NCBI RefSeq assembly: GCF_900101465.1
Contig: NZ_FMZM01000001.1
Location: 124,001-188,000, forward strand
Source of the DNA: Nocardioides lianchengensis
GTDB taxonomy: Bacteria > Actinomycetota > Actinomycetes > Propionibacteriales > Nocardioidaceae
Direction of reading: 5' to 3'
DNA length: 64,000 nt
The number at the start of each line of letters is the position of its first letter. Positions within the stretch are counted from its first letter, which is position 1. The notes below the pieces were generated by a model. It did not search any database. It was not told where the DNA came from and saw nothing but the letters and a program-made list of their open reading frames with translations. The translations under genes were made by a program, and so were the position numbers. Shown piece by piece: positions 8,760 to 16,699 of the stretch.

Positions 8760-9752
8760 GTGGACGTATCCGCCCTCGAATGGGGCATCACGATCGCCGT
8801 CACGGTGGCCGTGCTGCTCTTCGACGTCGTCATCATCGCCCGCGACCCGCACGAGCCCTCGCTGCGCGAGTGCGCGATCGCGCTGAGCGTGTACGTCGGC
8901 GCCGCGGTCGCCTTCGGGGTGTGGGTGCTGCTCTTCCACGGCCACGACTACGGCATCGAGTTCTACGCCGGCTGGCTGACCGAGTACAGCCTCTCGATCG
9001 ACAACCTGTTCGTCTTCATCATCCTGATGGCCGCGCTGAAGGTCCCGCGCGAGTACCAGCAGGAGGCGCTGATGGTGGGCATCATCCTGGCGCTGATCTT
9101 CCGCGGCATCTTCATCGCGCTGGGCTACCAGCTGATCAACAACTTCAGCTGGGTCTTCTACATCTTCGGCGCGTTCCTGGTCTACACGGCCGTCAGCCTG
9201 GTGAAGTCGTACCGCAGCCACGACGAGGAGCACCCGGAGGAGAACCGGATCGTCCGGTTCGCGCAGTCCCACCTCAACGTGGGGGAGCGCTTCGAGGGCC
9301 TCAAGCTCTGGTACCACGAGAACGGCGTCCGGGTGATCTCGCCGATGCTGATCGTGATCATCGCGCTCGGCACCACCGACCTGCTCTTCGCGCTCGACTC
9401 GATCCCGGCGATCTTCGGCATCACCCAGGAGCCCTACCTCGTCTTCACCGCGAACGTGTTCGCGCTCATGGGCCTGCGGCAGCTGTACTTCCTGCTCGGT
9501 GGTCTGCTCGAGCGCCTGGTCTACCTGTCCCTGGGCCTGGCCTTCATCCTGGCGTTCATCGGCGTCAAGCTGGTCCTGCACGCGATGCACGAGAACGAGC
9601 TGGGCTTCCTCAACGGCGGCGAGCACTTCGACGTCCCGGACATCTCGTCGCTGCTCAGCCTGGGCGTCATCATCGTGACCCTCGTGCTCACGACCGTGGC
9701 CAGCCTGATCAAGGACAAGAAGGACCGCGAGGACGACCCCGCGGCCGTGTGA
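8760..9752 (+). CDS. TerC-family integral membrane protein (Alx-type, putative Mn2+ exporter)
   Basis: The 330-residue protein has about nine transmembrane segments. Acidic residues sit in the membrane motifs characteristic of TerC (EYSLSIDNLFVF near residue 75, TDLLFALDSIPAIFG near residue 205). Members such as Alx and MeeF/MeeY-type proteins export Mn2+. The GTG at 8760 has GGAGG seven bases upstream (8748-8752). A Mn2+ riboswitch-like leader precedes it, so expression probably rises when Mn2+ is high. The older name, tellurite resistance, is historical and not implied here. Confidence 0.85.
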   Translation: MDVSALEWGITIAVTVAVLLFDVVIIARDPHEPSLRECAIALSVYVGAAVAFGVWVLLFHGHDYGIEFYAGWLTEYSLSIDNLFVFIILMAALKVPREYQQEALMVGIILALIFRGIFIALGYQLINNFSWVFYIFGAFLVYTAVSLVKSYRSHDEEHPEENRIVRFAQSHLNVGERFEGLKLWYHENGVRVISPMLIVIIALGTTDLLFALDSIPAIFGITQEPYLVFTANVFALMGLRQLYFLLGGLLERLVYLSLGLAFILAFIGVKLVLHAMHENELGFLNGGEHFDVPDISSLLSLGVIIVTLVLTTVASLIKDKKDREDDPAAV

Positions 9753-9791
9753 TCACGGAATAGCCGTGGACCGGAGGGGGTTGGGTCGTCG

Positions 9792-10835
9792 ATGAGCGAC
9801 CTCCCGACCCTCTCCGTCCTGGACCTGGTGCCGGTCCGCAGCGACCAGGACACCGCCGACGCCATCGCGGCCACCCTCGCGCTGGCCCGGGTGGCCGACG
9901 ACCTGGGCTACCGGCGCTACTGGCTGGCCGAGCACCACAACATGCCGGCCGTCGCCGCGACCAACCCGCCCGTGCTGATCGGGATGGTCGCCGGCGCCAC
10001 CCGGCGACTGCGGGTGGGCTCGGGCGGCGTGATGCTGCCCAACCACGCCCCCCTCGTCGTCGCCGAGCAGTTCGCGCTCCTCGAGGCCGCCTACCCCGGA
10101 CGGATCGACCTCGGCATCGGCCGCGCCCCCGGCACCGACCCGGTGACCGGCTGGGCGCTGCGGCACGGCGCCGGCGGGGTCACCGACGAGGCGGTCAGCC
10201 GCTTCCCCGAGTACGTCGAGAACGTGCTCGCCATGATGGAGCCGGACGGTGTCGGCCTGGCCGTCCAGGGCCGCACCCACGTGCTGCGAGCCACGCCCGC
10301 GGCCCGCTCGGTGCCACAGATCTGGCTGCTCGGCTCCTCCGACTACTCGGCGCTGCTCGCCGCGGAGAAGGGGATGCCGTACGTCTTCGCCCACCACTTC
10401 TCGGGCAATGGGACCGGCGAGGCCCTGGCGCTCTACCGCTCGCGCTTCCGGCCCTCACCCGAGCTGGCCGCGCCGCGCACCTTCCTGACCGTCAACGCAT
10501 CGGTCGCCGCGGACGCGGCCGAGGCCCGTCGTCGCGCCCTGCCCCAGCTGCAGATGATGCTGGCGCTGCGCAGCGGGCAGCCGCTCGGCCCGCAGGTCAG
10601 CGTCGAGGAGGCCGAGCAGGCCGAGCTCAGCGACGCGCAGTGGGCGAGCATCGACGCGATGGCCGAGCGGTGGGTGATCGGAACCCCCGCGGAGGCCCGC
10701 ACCCGCATCGCGGACCTCGCCGCGTCGTACGACGTCGACGAGGTGATGGTCAACTCGGTGGCCGGTGCCGCCGCCGGCACCGAGCCCGGCACCAGCCCCG
10801 CACGCGAGGAGACCCTGCGCCTCCTGGTGGGCTGA
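9792..10835 (+). CDS. Luciferase-like (LLM class) flavin-dependent oxidoreductase
   Basis: This 347-residue TIM-barrel protein begins with LSVLDLVPVR. It contains YWLAEHHNMPAVA (residues ~40-52), SGGVMLPNHAPLVVAEQFALLE and DLGIGRAPGTDP, the signatures of bacterial luciferase-like monooxygenases that use reduced FMN or F420. The closest recognisable type is the MsnO8/YhbW-like group. Substrate cannot be inferred. The ATG at 9792 follows GGAGGGGG. It is 39 bases after the TerC gene and could be read from the same transcript. Confidence 0.88.
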   Translation: MSDLPTLSVLDLVPVRSDQDTADAIAATLALARVADDLGYRRYWLAEHHNMPAVAATNPPVLIGMVAGATRRLRVGSGGVMLPNHAPLVVAEQFALLEAAYPGRIDLGIGRAPGTDPVTGWALRHGAGGVTDEAVSRFPEYVENVLAMMEPDGVGLAVQGRTHVLRATPAARSVPQIWLLGSSDYSALLAAEKGMPYVFAHHFSGNGTGEALALYRSRFRPSPELAAPRTFLTVNASVAADAAEARRRALPQLQMMLALRSGQPLGPQVSVEEAEQAELSDAQWASIDAMAERWVIGTPAEARTRIADLAASYDVDEVMVNSVAGAAAGTEPGTSPAREETLRLLVG

Positions 10836-10870
10836 GCCGCAGCAATTAGTGATTCTCGTCAGGTTTTGAC

Positions 10871-10876
10871 TAAACT
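10871..10876 (+). promoter_or_regulatory. Possible -10 box for the infA operon
   Basis: An AT-rich patch after the oxidoreductase gene contains TTGACTAAACT. TAAACT fits a -10 hexamer. A convincing -35 at 17-18 bases was not found; TTAGTG at 10846-10851 lies 19 bases away. If this is right, the infA leader is ~220 bases long and holds GC-rich hairpins of unknown role. Confidence 0.35.
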
Positions 10877-11105
10877 GGCGTGTCGGCCCAACGTGGGTCT
10901 GCCCTGTGGTGCCTCGCGGCTGCCCGGAACACCAGTGAACAGCTCGGAAGAGCCGTCCGCTGCGTGCCTGGGAAGAGAACCAGGGGGCGGCTGCACGAGG
11001 TCCACCGCCCGTCCGCGGGTGGAGGTTCCCGGGCCAGCCGTGACCGGTCCGTGCCGGTCCCGGTGCAGCAAACGGTAGACATCCAAGCGACAGATTGTGG
11101 AGGAC

Positions 11106-11327
11106 ATGCCGAAGAAAGAAGGCGTGATCGAGCTCGAGGGCACCATTACGGAAGCCCTGCCTAATGCCATGTTCCGCGTCGAGCTGAGCAACGGCCACAA
11201 GGTTCTCGCCCACATCAGCGGCAAGATGCGCCAGCACTACATCCGGATCCTCCCCGAGGACCGCGTGGTGGTGGAGCTCTCGCCGTACGACCTCACCCGA
11301 GGTCGGATCGTATACCGCTACAAGTAG
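11106..11327 (+). CDS. infA: Translation initiation factor IF-1
   Basis: The 73-residue OB-fold protein begins [14 protein letters not shown] and ends [11 protein letters not shown], which is almost invariant among IF-1 proteins. It occupies the A site during initiation. A GTG three codons upstream (11097) is in frame, but the ATG at 11106 gives the universal length. GGAGG at 11099-11103 is unusually close to that ATG. It opens the alpha operon with rpmJ 30 bases downstream. Confidence 0.96.
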   Translation: MPKKEGVIELEGTITEALPNAMFRVELSNGHKVLAHISGKMRQHYIRILPEDRVVVELSPYDLTRGRIVYRYK

Positions 11328-11357
11328 CAGCAGCCGAGAAATCGAGAGGACCTCCTC

Positions 11358-11471
11358 GTGAAGGTCAACCCCAGCGTCAAGCCCATCTGTGACAAGTGCA
11401 AGGTGATCCGTCGCCACGGCCGCGTCATGGTGATCTGCGAGAACCCGCGCCACAAGCAGCGCCAGGGTTAG
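11358..11471 (+). CDS. rpmJ: 50S ribosomal protein L36 (bL36)
   Basis: A 37-codon gene with GTG start: [19 protein letters not shown], then a second half containing [11 protein letters not shown]. Cys11, Cys14, Cys27 and His32 form the zinc site of the C+ type L36. GAGAGGACC lies just upstream. It is in the canonical position between infA and rpsM. Confidence 0.96.
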   Translation: MKVNPSVKPICDKCKVIRRHGRVMVICENPRHKQRQG

Positions 11472-11486
11472 GTCGCTCGCGACCAA

Positions 11487-11527
11487 GGTCGAGTAGCCCG
11501 TGAGGAACGAGCGGGCGTATTGAGACC
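11487..11527 (+). repeat. Dispersed hairpin repeat, copy 2 (loop GAGGAACGA)
   Basis: A 41-base element runs from GGTCGAGTAG to GAGACC between rpmJ and rpsM. Its core stem is GCCCG/CGGGC around a loop containing GAGGAACGA. It is shorter than copies 1 and 3 but shares their ends and loop. A perfect palindrome GGTCGC-TC-GCGACC (11471-11484) sits directly in front of it, at the rpmJ stop. Confidence 0.65.
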
Positions 11528-11688
11528 CAGCAGAACCGCACCACCACAACTGCACACACCTCAACGTGATCGCTTAGTCGGTCCCTGGCGACAGGGCCGG
11601 CGAACCACCTCCGGAGCAGCGGCCGGAGCCCGGCGGAGCCGGGACGCGACACGAACGAAACCGTTGTGAACCAGAGAAGGAACGCCAC

Positions 11689-12063
11689 ATGGCACGCCTC
11701 GTCGGTGTTGACCTCCCGCGCGACAAGCGCATCGAGATCGCACTCACCTACATCTACGGCATCGGCCGTACCCGCGCCCAGCAGCTGCTGGAGGCCACCG
11801 GGGTCAGCCCCGACCTCCGCGTCCACCAGCTGGGTGACGAGGAGCTGGTCAAGCTCCGTGACGAGATCGAAGCCAACTTCAAGATCGAGGGTGACCTCCG
11901 TCGCGAGGTCCAGGCTGACATCCGCCGCAAGATCGAGATCGGCAGCTACCAGGGTCGCCGCCACCGCATGGGCCTCCCGGTCCGCGGTCAGCGCACCAAG
12001 ACCAACGCGCGCACCCGCAAGGGTCCGAAGCGCACGGTTGCCGGCAAGAAGAAGGCGAAGTGA
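11689..12063 (+). CDS. rpsM: 30S ribosomal protein S13 (uS13)
   Basis: The 124-residue protein begins [20 protein letters not shown] and has the helix-two-turn-helix core and the C-terminal basic tail ([19 protein letters not shown]) that reaches the P site. S13 forms inter-subunit bridges in the 30S head. A 217-base gap with a hairpin repeat separates it from rpmJ, so an additional promoter is possible; none was confidently found. AGAGAAGGA precedes the ATG. Confidence 0.97.
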   Translation: MARLVGVDLPRDKRIEIALTYIYGIGRTRAQQLLEATGVSPDLRVHQLGDEELVKLRDEIEANFKIEGDLRREVQADIRRKIEIGSYQGRRHRMGLPVRGQRTKTNARTRKGPKRTVAGKKKAK

Positions 12064-12131
12064 TCTGCGCGTCCTCGCGCTGATCCTCGTTCACAGAGCT
12101 CTTTCAGACCAGAACCTCAGGAGATAACTGC

Positions 12132-12539
12132 ATGCCTCCCAAGAGCCGCACTGCGGCCGGCGCCAAGAAGGTGCGTCGCAAGGAGAAGAAGAACGTCGCT
12201 CAGGGCGAAGCCCACATCAAGAGCACGTTCAACAACACGATCGTCACGATCACCGACCCGACCGGTGCGGTGATCTCGTGGGCCTCGGCCGGCACCGTCG
12301 GCTTCAAGGGCTCGCGCAAGTCCACCCCGTTCGCCGCGCAGATGGCCGCCGAGGCTGCTGGTCGCCGGGCGATGGAGCACGGCATGAAGAAGATCGACGT
12401 CTTCGTCAAGGGCCCGGGCTCGGGCCGCGAGACGGCGATCCGGTCCCTGGGTGCGATCGGCCTCGAGGTCGGCACCATCCAGGACGTCACGCCCACGCCC
12501 CACAACGGTTGCCGCCCGCCCAAGCGCCGGCGCGTCTGA
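12132..12539 (+). CDS. rpsK: 30S ribosomal protein S11 (uS11)
   Basis: The 135-residue platform protein contains the conserved [15 protein letters not shown] (residues ~28-42), the [19 protein letters not shown] stretch and the C-terminal [13 protein letters not shown] that contacts the Shine-Dalgarno duplex region. The first ~20 residues are a basic Lys-rich arm. CAGGAG is found about 10 bases before the ATG. It is followed 29 bases later by rpsD. Confidence 0.97.
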   Translation: MPPKSRTAAGAKKVRRKEKKNVAQGEAHIKSTFNNTIVTITDPTGAVISWASAGTVGFKGSRKSTPFAAQMAAEAAGRRAMEHGMKKIDVFVKGPGSGRETAIRSLGAIGLEVGTIQDVTPTPHNGCRPPKRRRV

Positions 12540-12568
12540 CCGCCCGAACGGAATAGGAGACTTACGTA

Positions 12569-13177
12569 ATGGCCCGTTACACCGGCCCCATGACCCGCAA
12601 GTCGCGCCGTCTCGGCGTCGACCTCGTCGGTGGGGACGCCGCGTTCGAGCGCCGTCCCTACGCCCCCGGCCAGCACGGCCGTGCGCGCATCAAGGAGAGC
12701 GAGTACCGCTCGCAGCTGCAGGAGAAGCAGAAGGCCCGCTTCACCTACGGCGTCCTGGAGCGTCAGTTCCACAACTACTACGTCGAGGCTTCGCGGCGCG
12801 CCGGCAAGACCGGTGACAACCTGCTGCAGCTCCTCGAGTGCCGCCTCGACAACGTGGTCTACCGCGCCGGCTTCGCCCGGACGCGTCGCCACGCCCGCCA
12901 GCTGGTGACCCACGGTCACTTCCTGGTCAACGGCAAGAAGGTCGACATCCCGTCCTTCCAGGTGACCGCGCACGACATCATCGACGTGCGTGAGAAGTCG
13001 CTCGAGACGACCCCGTTCATCGTGGCTCGCGAGACCCACGGCGAGCGCGTCGTCCCGGCGTGGCTGGAGGCGCTGCCGAACCGGATGCGCGTCCTCGTGC
13101 ACCAGCTCCCCACCCGGGCCCAGATCGACCTCCCGGTCCAGGAGCAGCTCATCGTCGAGTACTACTCGAAGAAGTAA
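12569..13177 (+). CDS. rpsD: 30S ribosomal protein S4 (uS4)
   Basis: This 202-residue primary 16S rRNA binder begins MARYTGPMTRKSRRLGVDLV. It carries the S4 RNA-binding domain around residues 90-150 (RLDNVVYRAGFARTRRHARQ, VNGKKVDIPS). It lacks the N-terminal zinc-binding cysteines of C+ S4 forms. S4 also represses the alpha operon in Escherichia coli. An inverted repeat follows its stop. Confidence 0.97.
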   Translation: MARYTGPMTRKSRRLGVDLVGGDAAFERRPYAPGQHGRARIKESEYRSQLQEKQKARFTYGVLERQFHNYYVEASRRAGKTGDNLLQLLECRLDNVVYRAGFARTRRHARQLVTHGHFLVNGKKVDIPSFQVTAHDIIDVREKSLETTPFIVARETHGERVVPAWLEALPNRMRVLVHQLPTRAQIDLPVQEQLIVEYYSKK

Positions 13178-13180
13178 CCA

Positions 13181-13201
13181 CACGGGGGCTCCGCCCCCGT
13201 G
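13181..13201 (+). terminator. Hairpin after rpsD (GGGGGC-TCC-GCCCCC type)
   Basis: A perfect 9-bp stem, CACGGGGGC with GCCCCCGTG, encloses a TCC loop three bases after the rpsD stop. A related hairpin, CTGGGGC-TCC-GCCCCAG, follows rpoA at 14374-14390. It probably attenuates between rpsD and rpoA, as rpoA is preceded by a 150-base gap. Confidence 0.55.
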
Positions 13202-13327
13202 GCCCCCGCTGTCGGCTCCGCCCCCAGACCCCCGGGTCTCGGGTCGGAGCCTTCGGCACCATCCTTCCGTCACGCCAGCATGTTCGGGCCCGTCAAATAG
13301 CGGGTGGGCCCGGAAAGGAAAGAATCA

Positions 13328-14344
13328 GTGCTCATCGCACAGCGCCCCACCCTGTCGGAAGAGACCGTCGACGAGTTCCGCTCGCGGTTCGTGATCGAGC
13401 CCCTGGAGCCCGGCTTCGGCTACACCCTCGGCAACTCGCTGCGTCGTACCCTCCTGTCGTCGATCCCCGGTGCCTCGGTCACGAGCATCAAGGTCGACGG
13501 CGTCCTCCACGAGTTCTCGACCATCGAGGGGGTCAAGGAGGACATCACCGAGGTCATCCTCAACCTGAAGGGCCTCGTCGTCTCCTCGGAGCACGACGAG
13601 CCCGTCACGATGTACCTGCGCAAGTCCGGCGCCGGTGACGTCACCGGCGCCGACATCACGCCGCCCGCCGGCGTGGAGGTGCACAACCCGGAGCTGAAGC
13701 TCGCCACCCTGTCCGACAAGGGCAAGCTGGAGATGGAGCTCGTCGTCGAGCGTGGCCGCGGCTACGTCTCGGCCGTCCAGAACAAGGGCGCCGACAACGA
13801 GATCGGCCGGATGCCGGTCGACTCGATCTACAGCCCCGTGCTGAAGGTGACCTACAAGGTCGAGGCGACCCGTGTCGAGCAGCGCACCGACTTCGACAAG
13901 CTGGTCATCGACGTCGAGACCAAGCCGTCGATCCGTCCCCGCGACGCGATCGCCTCGGCCGGCAAGACCCTGGTCGAGCTGTTCGGCCTGGCGCGCGAGC
14001 TGAACGTCGAGGCCGAGGGCATCGACATCGGCCCGTCGCCCGTCGACGAGCAGCTCGCTGCCGACCTCGCCCTCCCGGTCGAGGACCTGCAGCTGACCGT
14101 CCGCTCCTACAACTGCCTCAAGCGCGAGGGCATCCACACCGTGGGTGAGCTCATCAGCCGCTCGGAGCAGGACCTGCTCGACATCCGCAACTTCGGCGCG
14201 AAGTCGATCGACGAGGTCAAGGCCAAGCTGGTCGAGATGGGCCTGTCCCTCAAGGACAGCGCGCCCGGCTTCGACCCGCACGCTGCTCTCGCGGCGTACG
14301 GCGATGACGACGACGACGCCTTCGTCGAGGACGAGCAGTACTGA
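13328..14344 (+). CDS. rpoA: DNA-directed RNA polymerase alpha subunit
   Basis: The 338-residue protein has the N-terminal assembly domain ([20 protein letters not shown], residues ~37-56) and the C-terminal domain that contacts UP elements and activators ([20 protein letters not shown], then [13 protein letters not shown]). The GTG start at 13328 gives [17 protein letters not shown], the actinobacterial N-terminus, with GGAAAGGAA upstream. The frame is open further upstream to 13304, which is rejected on length. The extreme C-terminus is acidic ([13 protein letters not shown]). Confidence 0.97.
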   Translation: MLIAQRPTLSEETVDEFRSRFVIEPLEPGFGYTLGNSLRRTLLSSIPGASVTSIKVDGVLHEFSTIEGVKEDITEVILNLKGLVVSSEHDEPVTMYLRKSGAGDVTGADITPPAGVEVHNPELKLATLSDKGKLEMELVVERGRGYVSAVQNKGADNEIGRMPVDSIYSPVLKVTYKVEATRVEQRTDFDKLVIDVETKPSIRPRDAIASAGKTLVELFGLARELNVEAEGIDIGPSPVDEQLAADLALPVEDLQLTVRSYNCLKREGIHTVGELISRSEQDLLDIRNFGAKSIDEVKAKLVEMGLSLKDSAPGFDPHAALAAYGDDDDDAFVEDEQY

Positions 14345-14348
14345 TCGC

Positions 14349-14427
14349 ACGGGCCTCGCCCGTACTAGCCCGACTGGGGCTCCGCCCCAGACCCCGACGG
14401 TGGTGACGGCCGAAACCGTCACCACCG
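14349..14427 (+). terminator. Three successive hairpins after rpoA
   Basis: Three stems lie in the 150-base gap before rplQ: ACGGGC/GCCCGT (14349-14363), CTGGGGC/GCCCCAG (14374-14390) and a perfect 12-bp stem CGGTGGTGACGG with CCGTCACCACCG (14398-14409 and 14416-14427) around loop CCGAAA. None has a T-run. Together they may reduce rplQ transcription relative to rpoA or protect the rpoA mRNA end. Confidence 0.55.
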
Positions 14428-14494
14428 CCGGGCGGGTACCTCACTGAAACATCTATCCGAGTACCTCGTACGGCTCGGGAGAAGAGAGAACACC

Positions 14495-15067
14495 ATGCCG
14501 AAGCCCACCAAGGGTCCCCGCCTCGGCGGCAGCCCGTCGCACCAGCGCCTGATCCTGGCGAACCTGGCCACCCAGCTCTTCGAGCACGGCCGGATCACCA
14601 CGACCGAGGCGAAGGCGCGTGCGCTGCGTCCGCACGCGGAGAAGCTGATCACCAAGGCCAAGAAGGGCGACCTGCACAACCGTCGCGAGGTCCTCAAGAC
14701 CATCCGTGACAAGGGTGTCGTGCACACGCTCTTCACCGAGATCGCGCCGACCTTCTCGGAGCGCCCCGGTGGCTACACCCGCATCACCAAGGTCGGTCCC
14801 CGCAAGGGCGACAACGCCCCCATGGCGGTCATCGAGCTGGTGACCGAGGCCTACGCCCCGTCGGCCCCGAAGACGAAGGCCGCTCCGGCCGCCGCTGCCC
14901 CGGTCGAGGAGGCTCCTGCCGAGGAGACCGTCGCCGAGGACGCGCCGACCGCGCAGACCGAGGAGGCGTCGCCCGAGGAGAGCGTCGTCGCCGAGGAGAC
15001 CCCCGTCGAGGAGGCCCCCGAGGCCGACGCGACCGAGGGCGAGTCCGAGGACGAGTCCAAGGCCTGA
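14495..15067 (+). CDS. rplQ: 50S ribosomal protein L17 with acidic C-terminal extension (bL17)
   Basis: Residues 1-125 are standard L17 ([50 protein letters not shown]). Residues ~126-190 form an Ala/Glu/Pro-rich acidic tail that is probably disordered; such tails are common in actinobacterial L17 and poorly conserved in sequence. L17 lies near the peptide exit tunnel. The ATG has GAGAAGAGAGAA upstream. A strong hairpin ends the operon at 15084-15124. Confidence 0.96.
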   Translation: MPKPTKGPRLGGSPSHQRLILANLATQLFEHGRITTTEAKARALRPHAEKLITKAKKGDLHNRREVLKTIRDKGVVHTLFTEIAPTFSERPGGYTRITKVGPRKGDNAPMAVIELVTEAYAPSAPKTKAAPAAAAPVEEAPAEETVAEDAPTAQTEEASPEESVVAEETPVEEAPEADATEGESEDESKA

Positions 15068-15083
15068 TCGCACCCAGCAGCAC

Positions 15084-15124
15084 CGGACCGGCCCGCCATC
15101 CCCTTGGGGTGGCGGGCCGGTCCG
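15084..15124. terminator. Bidirectional terminator between rplQ and the ketopantoate-reductase-like gene
   Basis: A 15-bp perfect stem (CGGACCGGCCCGCCA, 15084-15098, with its complement 15110-15124) is extended by CCCC/GGGG near the loop CTTG. It fills the 61-base space between two convergent genes. No T-run is present. Confidence 0.75.
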
Positions 15125-15128
15125 CGTC

Positions 15129-16097
15129 TCAGGCCAGTTGCGCCAGCAGGTCGGCGGCGTCGAGGGAGCGCGGCGCGGCCCCAGCCCGGGCGTGCTCGTG
15201 GGCCGTGCGCTGCAGCAGCTCGTTGACCGGCGTCGGGACGCCGTGCAAGCGGCCGAGCAGCACGATCTCGCCGGCCAGGTGGTCGACCTCCGTGACGCGC
15301 GCGCCGCGCGAGACGCTCTGCCACGTCGAGCCGCCGAGGTCCGCCGGCAGGTCGGTGCGCGGTCGCAGCACGTCGCCGCGGCGCTCGACGTCCTCCTCGG
15401 CGCTGACCAGGGGCACCCCCGCCACGCGGAGCACCAGCTCGCCCTCCGCCCGGGCCCGCTCCCGGAGGTCGTCGGCCGACTCGCCCCGGGCACAGGTCGC
15501 GTCGACGGCATTGCCGACGTTCATCAGCAGCTTGCGGTGCTTCCAGGCCATGATCTGGGCCCGCGGCACCGACTCGAACCCCGCCGCGCGCAGGTCGGCC
15601 GCGACCGCCTCGCAGGTGTCGTCCACCCCGTGCGGGATCCGGCCGATGTCGAGGATCCCCGGGACCGGCCAGCACTTCTGGATGACCTCACCCGGCTCAA
15701 GGTGGGTCGAGGGCAGCATCACGCACAGCGAGTACGTCGCCGCGAACCGGCGCAGGATCGCCACCTCGTTCGCGACGCCGTTCTGGGCGGAGACCACGAC
15801 CGTGGTGGGCGGCGCGTGCGCGGCCAGGTCGTCGAGCGCGGCCGCGGTCTGGTGACCCTTCACAGCCAGCAGCACCACCGCGGGTTCGGACCAGTCGACC
15901 TCCGCGGCCGACCCGACGGCCGGTGCCCGGACGACCTGGCGGCCGTCGCCGCGGTCGAGGACCAGCCCGCCGGAGCGGATCCGGTCGAGGTGCGGCCCGC
16001 GGGCGACGAGGGTGAGGGGCAGGTCGGCCAGGTGCAGGTTGGCGCCGATCACCCCGCCGACGGCACCGGTGCCGTAGACGACGTAGCGCGCGCTCAC
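15129..16097 (-). CDS. Ketopantoate reductase family (PanE/ApbA-like) NADP-dependent dehydrogenase
   Basis: The 322-residue protein has an N-terminal Rossmann motif GTGAVGG (residues 9-15), VVLLAVKGHQT, the SAQNGVANE segment and the C-terminal helical domain with AWKHRKLLMNVGNAV, where Lys is the catalytic residue of ketopantoate reductases. It would reduce 2-dehydropantoate for coenzyme A synthesis, but the family also includes other 2-oxoacid reductases, so panE is not assigned. The ATG overlaps the upstream small membrane gene by four bases. It belongs to a GntR-headed minus-strand operon. Confidence 0.82.
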   Translation of the reverse strand: MSARYVVYGTGAVGGVIGANLHLADLPLTLVARGPHLDRIRSGGLVLDRGDGRQVVRAPAVGSAAEVDWSEPAVVLLAVKGHQTAAALDDLAAHAPPTTVVVSAQNGVANEVAILRRFAATYSLCVMLPSTHLEPGEVIQKCWPVPGILDIGRIPHGVDDTCEAVAADLRAAGFESVPRAQIMAWKHRKLLMNVGNAVDATCARGESADDLRERARAEGELVLRVAGVPLVSAEEDVERRGDVLRPRTDLPADLGGSTWQSVSRGARVTEVDHLAGEIVLLGRLHGVPTPVNELLQRTAHEHARAGAAPRSLDAADLLAQLA

Positions 16098-16300
16098 GGC
16101 TGGGAGGGGCGGTTGCGGAGCATCGAGGCGGTGCTCAGCACGCCCACGCCGACCATCAGCAGCACCCCGCCGCCGATGGCCAGCGGGGTCGAGTCCTGGG
16201 CCAGACCCGCGATCAGGACGACGAGGCCGATGACGACGTCGGAGACCGCCACCCAGCTCACGGTGGTCTGGGGGGCACGGCGTTCCGAGGTGTCCGGCAT
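16094..16300 (-). CDS. Small two-helix membrane protein, unknown function
   Basis: This 68-residue protein has two predicted membrane helices (residues ~17-36 and ~40-60; GLVVLIAGLA and GGGVLLMVGVGVLS) and a short basic tail. I recognise no family. It lies between a GntR regulator (21 bases upstream) and the ketopantoate-reductase-like gene (four-base overlap), so it is co-transcribed. A CATGAT hexamer sits six bases before the ATG. Confidence 0.6.
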   Translation of the reverse strand: MPDTSERRAPQTTVSWVAVSDVVIGLVVLIAGLAQDSTPLAIGGGVLLMVGVGVLSTASMLRNRPSQP

Positions 16301-16321
16301 GGCTCGATCATGCCACCGCGG

Positions 16322-16669
16322 CTACCAGGCGTCGTCGAGCAGACGGATCGCCTCGGGCCGGGTGAGGCCGAGGCGCCGCGCGACGCCGGCGTACTCCCGG
16401 GCGGCGCGGAGCGCGGCGTCGTCGGTGGTGGCCGCGGTGGTCGCGACGAAGGTCCCGCGGCGGCCCTCGGTGACCAGCACCCCGTCGACCTCGAGCTCCC
16501 GGTAGGCTCGGGCGACGGTGCCGTTGGCGACGCCGAGGTCGGCGGCCAGGGCGCGCACGGTCGGCAGCTTGGTGCCGGCCGGGAGGTCGCCGGAGGCGAC
16601 GCGGGCGGCGAGCTGGGTGCGCAGCTGCTCGAACGGGGGCGTCGCACTGCCGGGGTCCAGCGGGTTCAC
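16322..16669 (-). CDS. GntR-family regulator, short YtrA-like type
   Basis: This 115-residue protein is a winged-helix GntR domain (residues ~8-78: FEQLRTQLAARVASGDLPAG, KLPTVRALAADLGVANGTV, then RAYRELEVDGVLVTEGRRGTF) plus a short C-terminal helix. This is the YtrA architecture, which lacks a large effector domain. The GTG start at 16669 has GGAGG six bases upstream; a second GTG two codons earlier is possible. A perfect 22-bp palindrome starts eight bases upstream and overlaps the promoter of the divergent kinase gene. The regulator probably controls both itself and the kinase. Confidence 0.85.
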   Translation of the reverse strand: MNPLDPGSATPPFEQLRTQLAARVASGDLPAGTKLPTVRALAADLGVANGTVARAYRELEVDGVLVTEGRRGTFVATTAATTDDAALRAAREYAGVARRLGLTRPEAIRLLDDAW

Positions 16670-16676
16670 CTGCACC

Positions 16677-16698
16677 CTCCTCACCCTAGGGTGAGGAG
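16677..16698. promoter_or_regulatory. Perfect 22-bp palindromic operator, probable GntR binding site
   Basis: The 11-base half site CTCCTCACCCT is followed at once by its exact reverse complement. The centre (TAGGGT, 16687-16692) is also the -10 box of the divergent kinase gene, and the left end is within the ribosome-binding region of the GntR gene. Binding here would block both promoters. Confidence 0.75.
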
Positions 16699-16699
16699 C

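Noticed and set aside
8760..9752. Tellurite resistance as the role of the TerC gene
   Set aside because: No other ter genes (terD, terE, terZ) are present, and the Mn2+ riboswitch-like leader points to manganese.
13181..14390. The GGGGC-TCC-GCCCC hairpins as a CRISPR or tandem array
   Set aside because: There are only two isolated copies over 1.2 kb without spacers or regular spacing; they are simple hairpins after operon genes.
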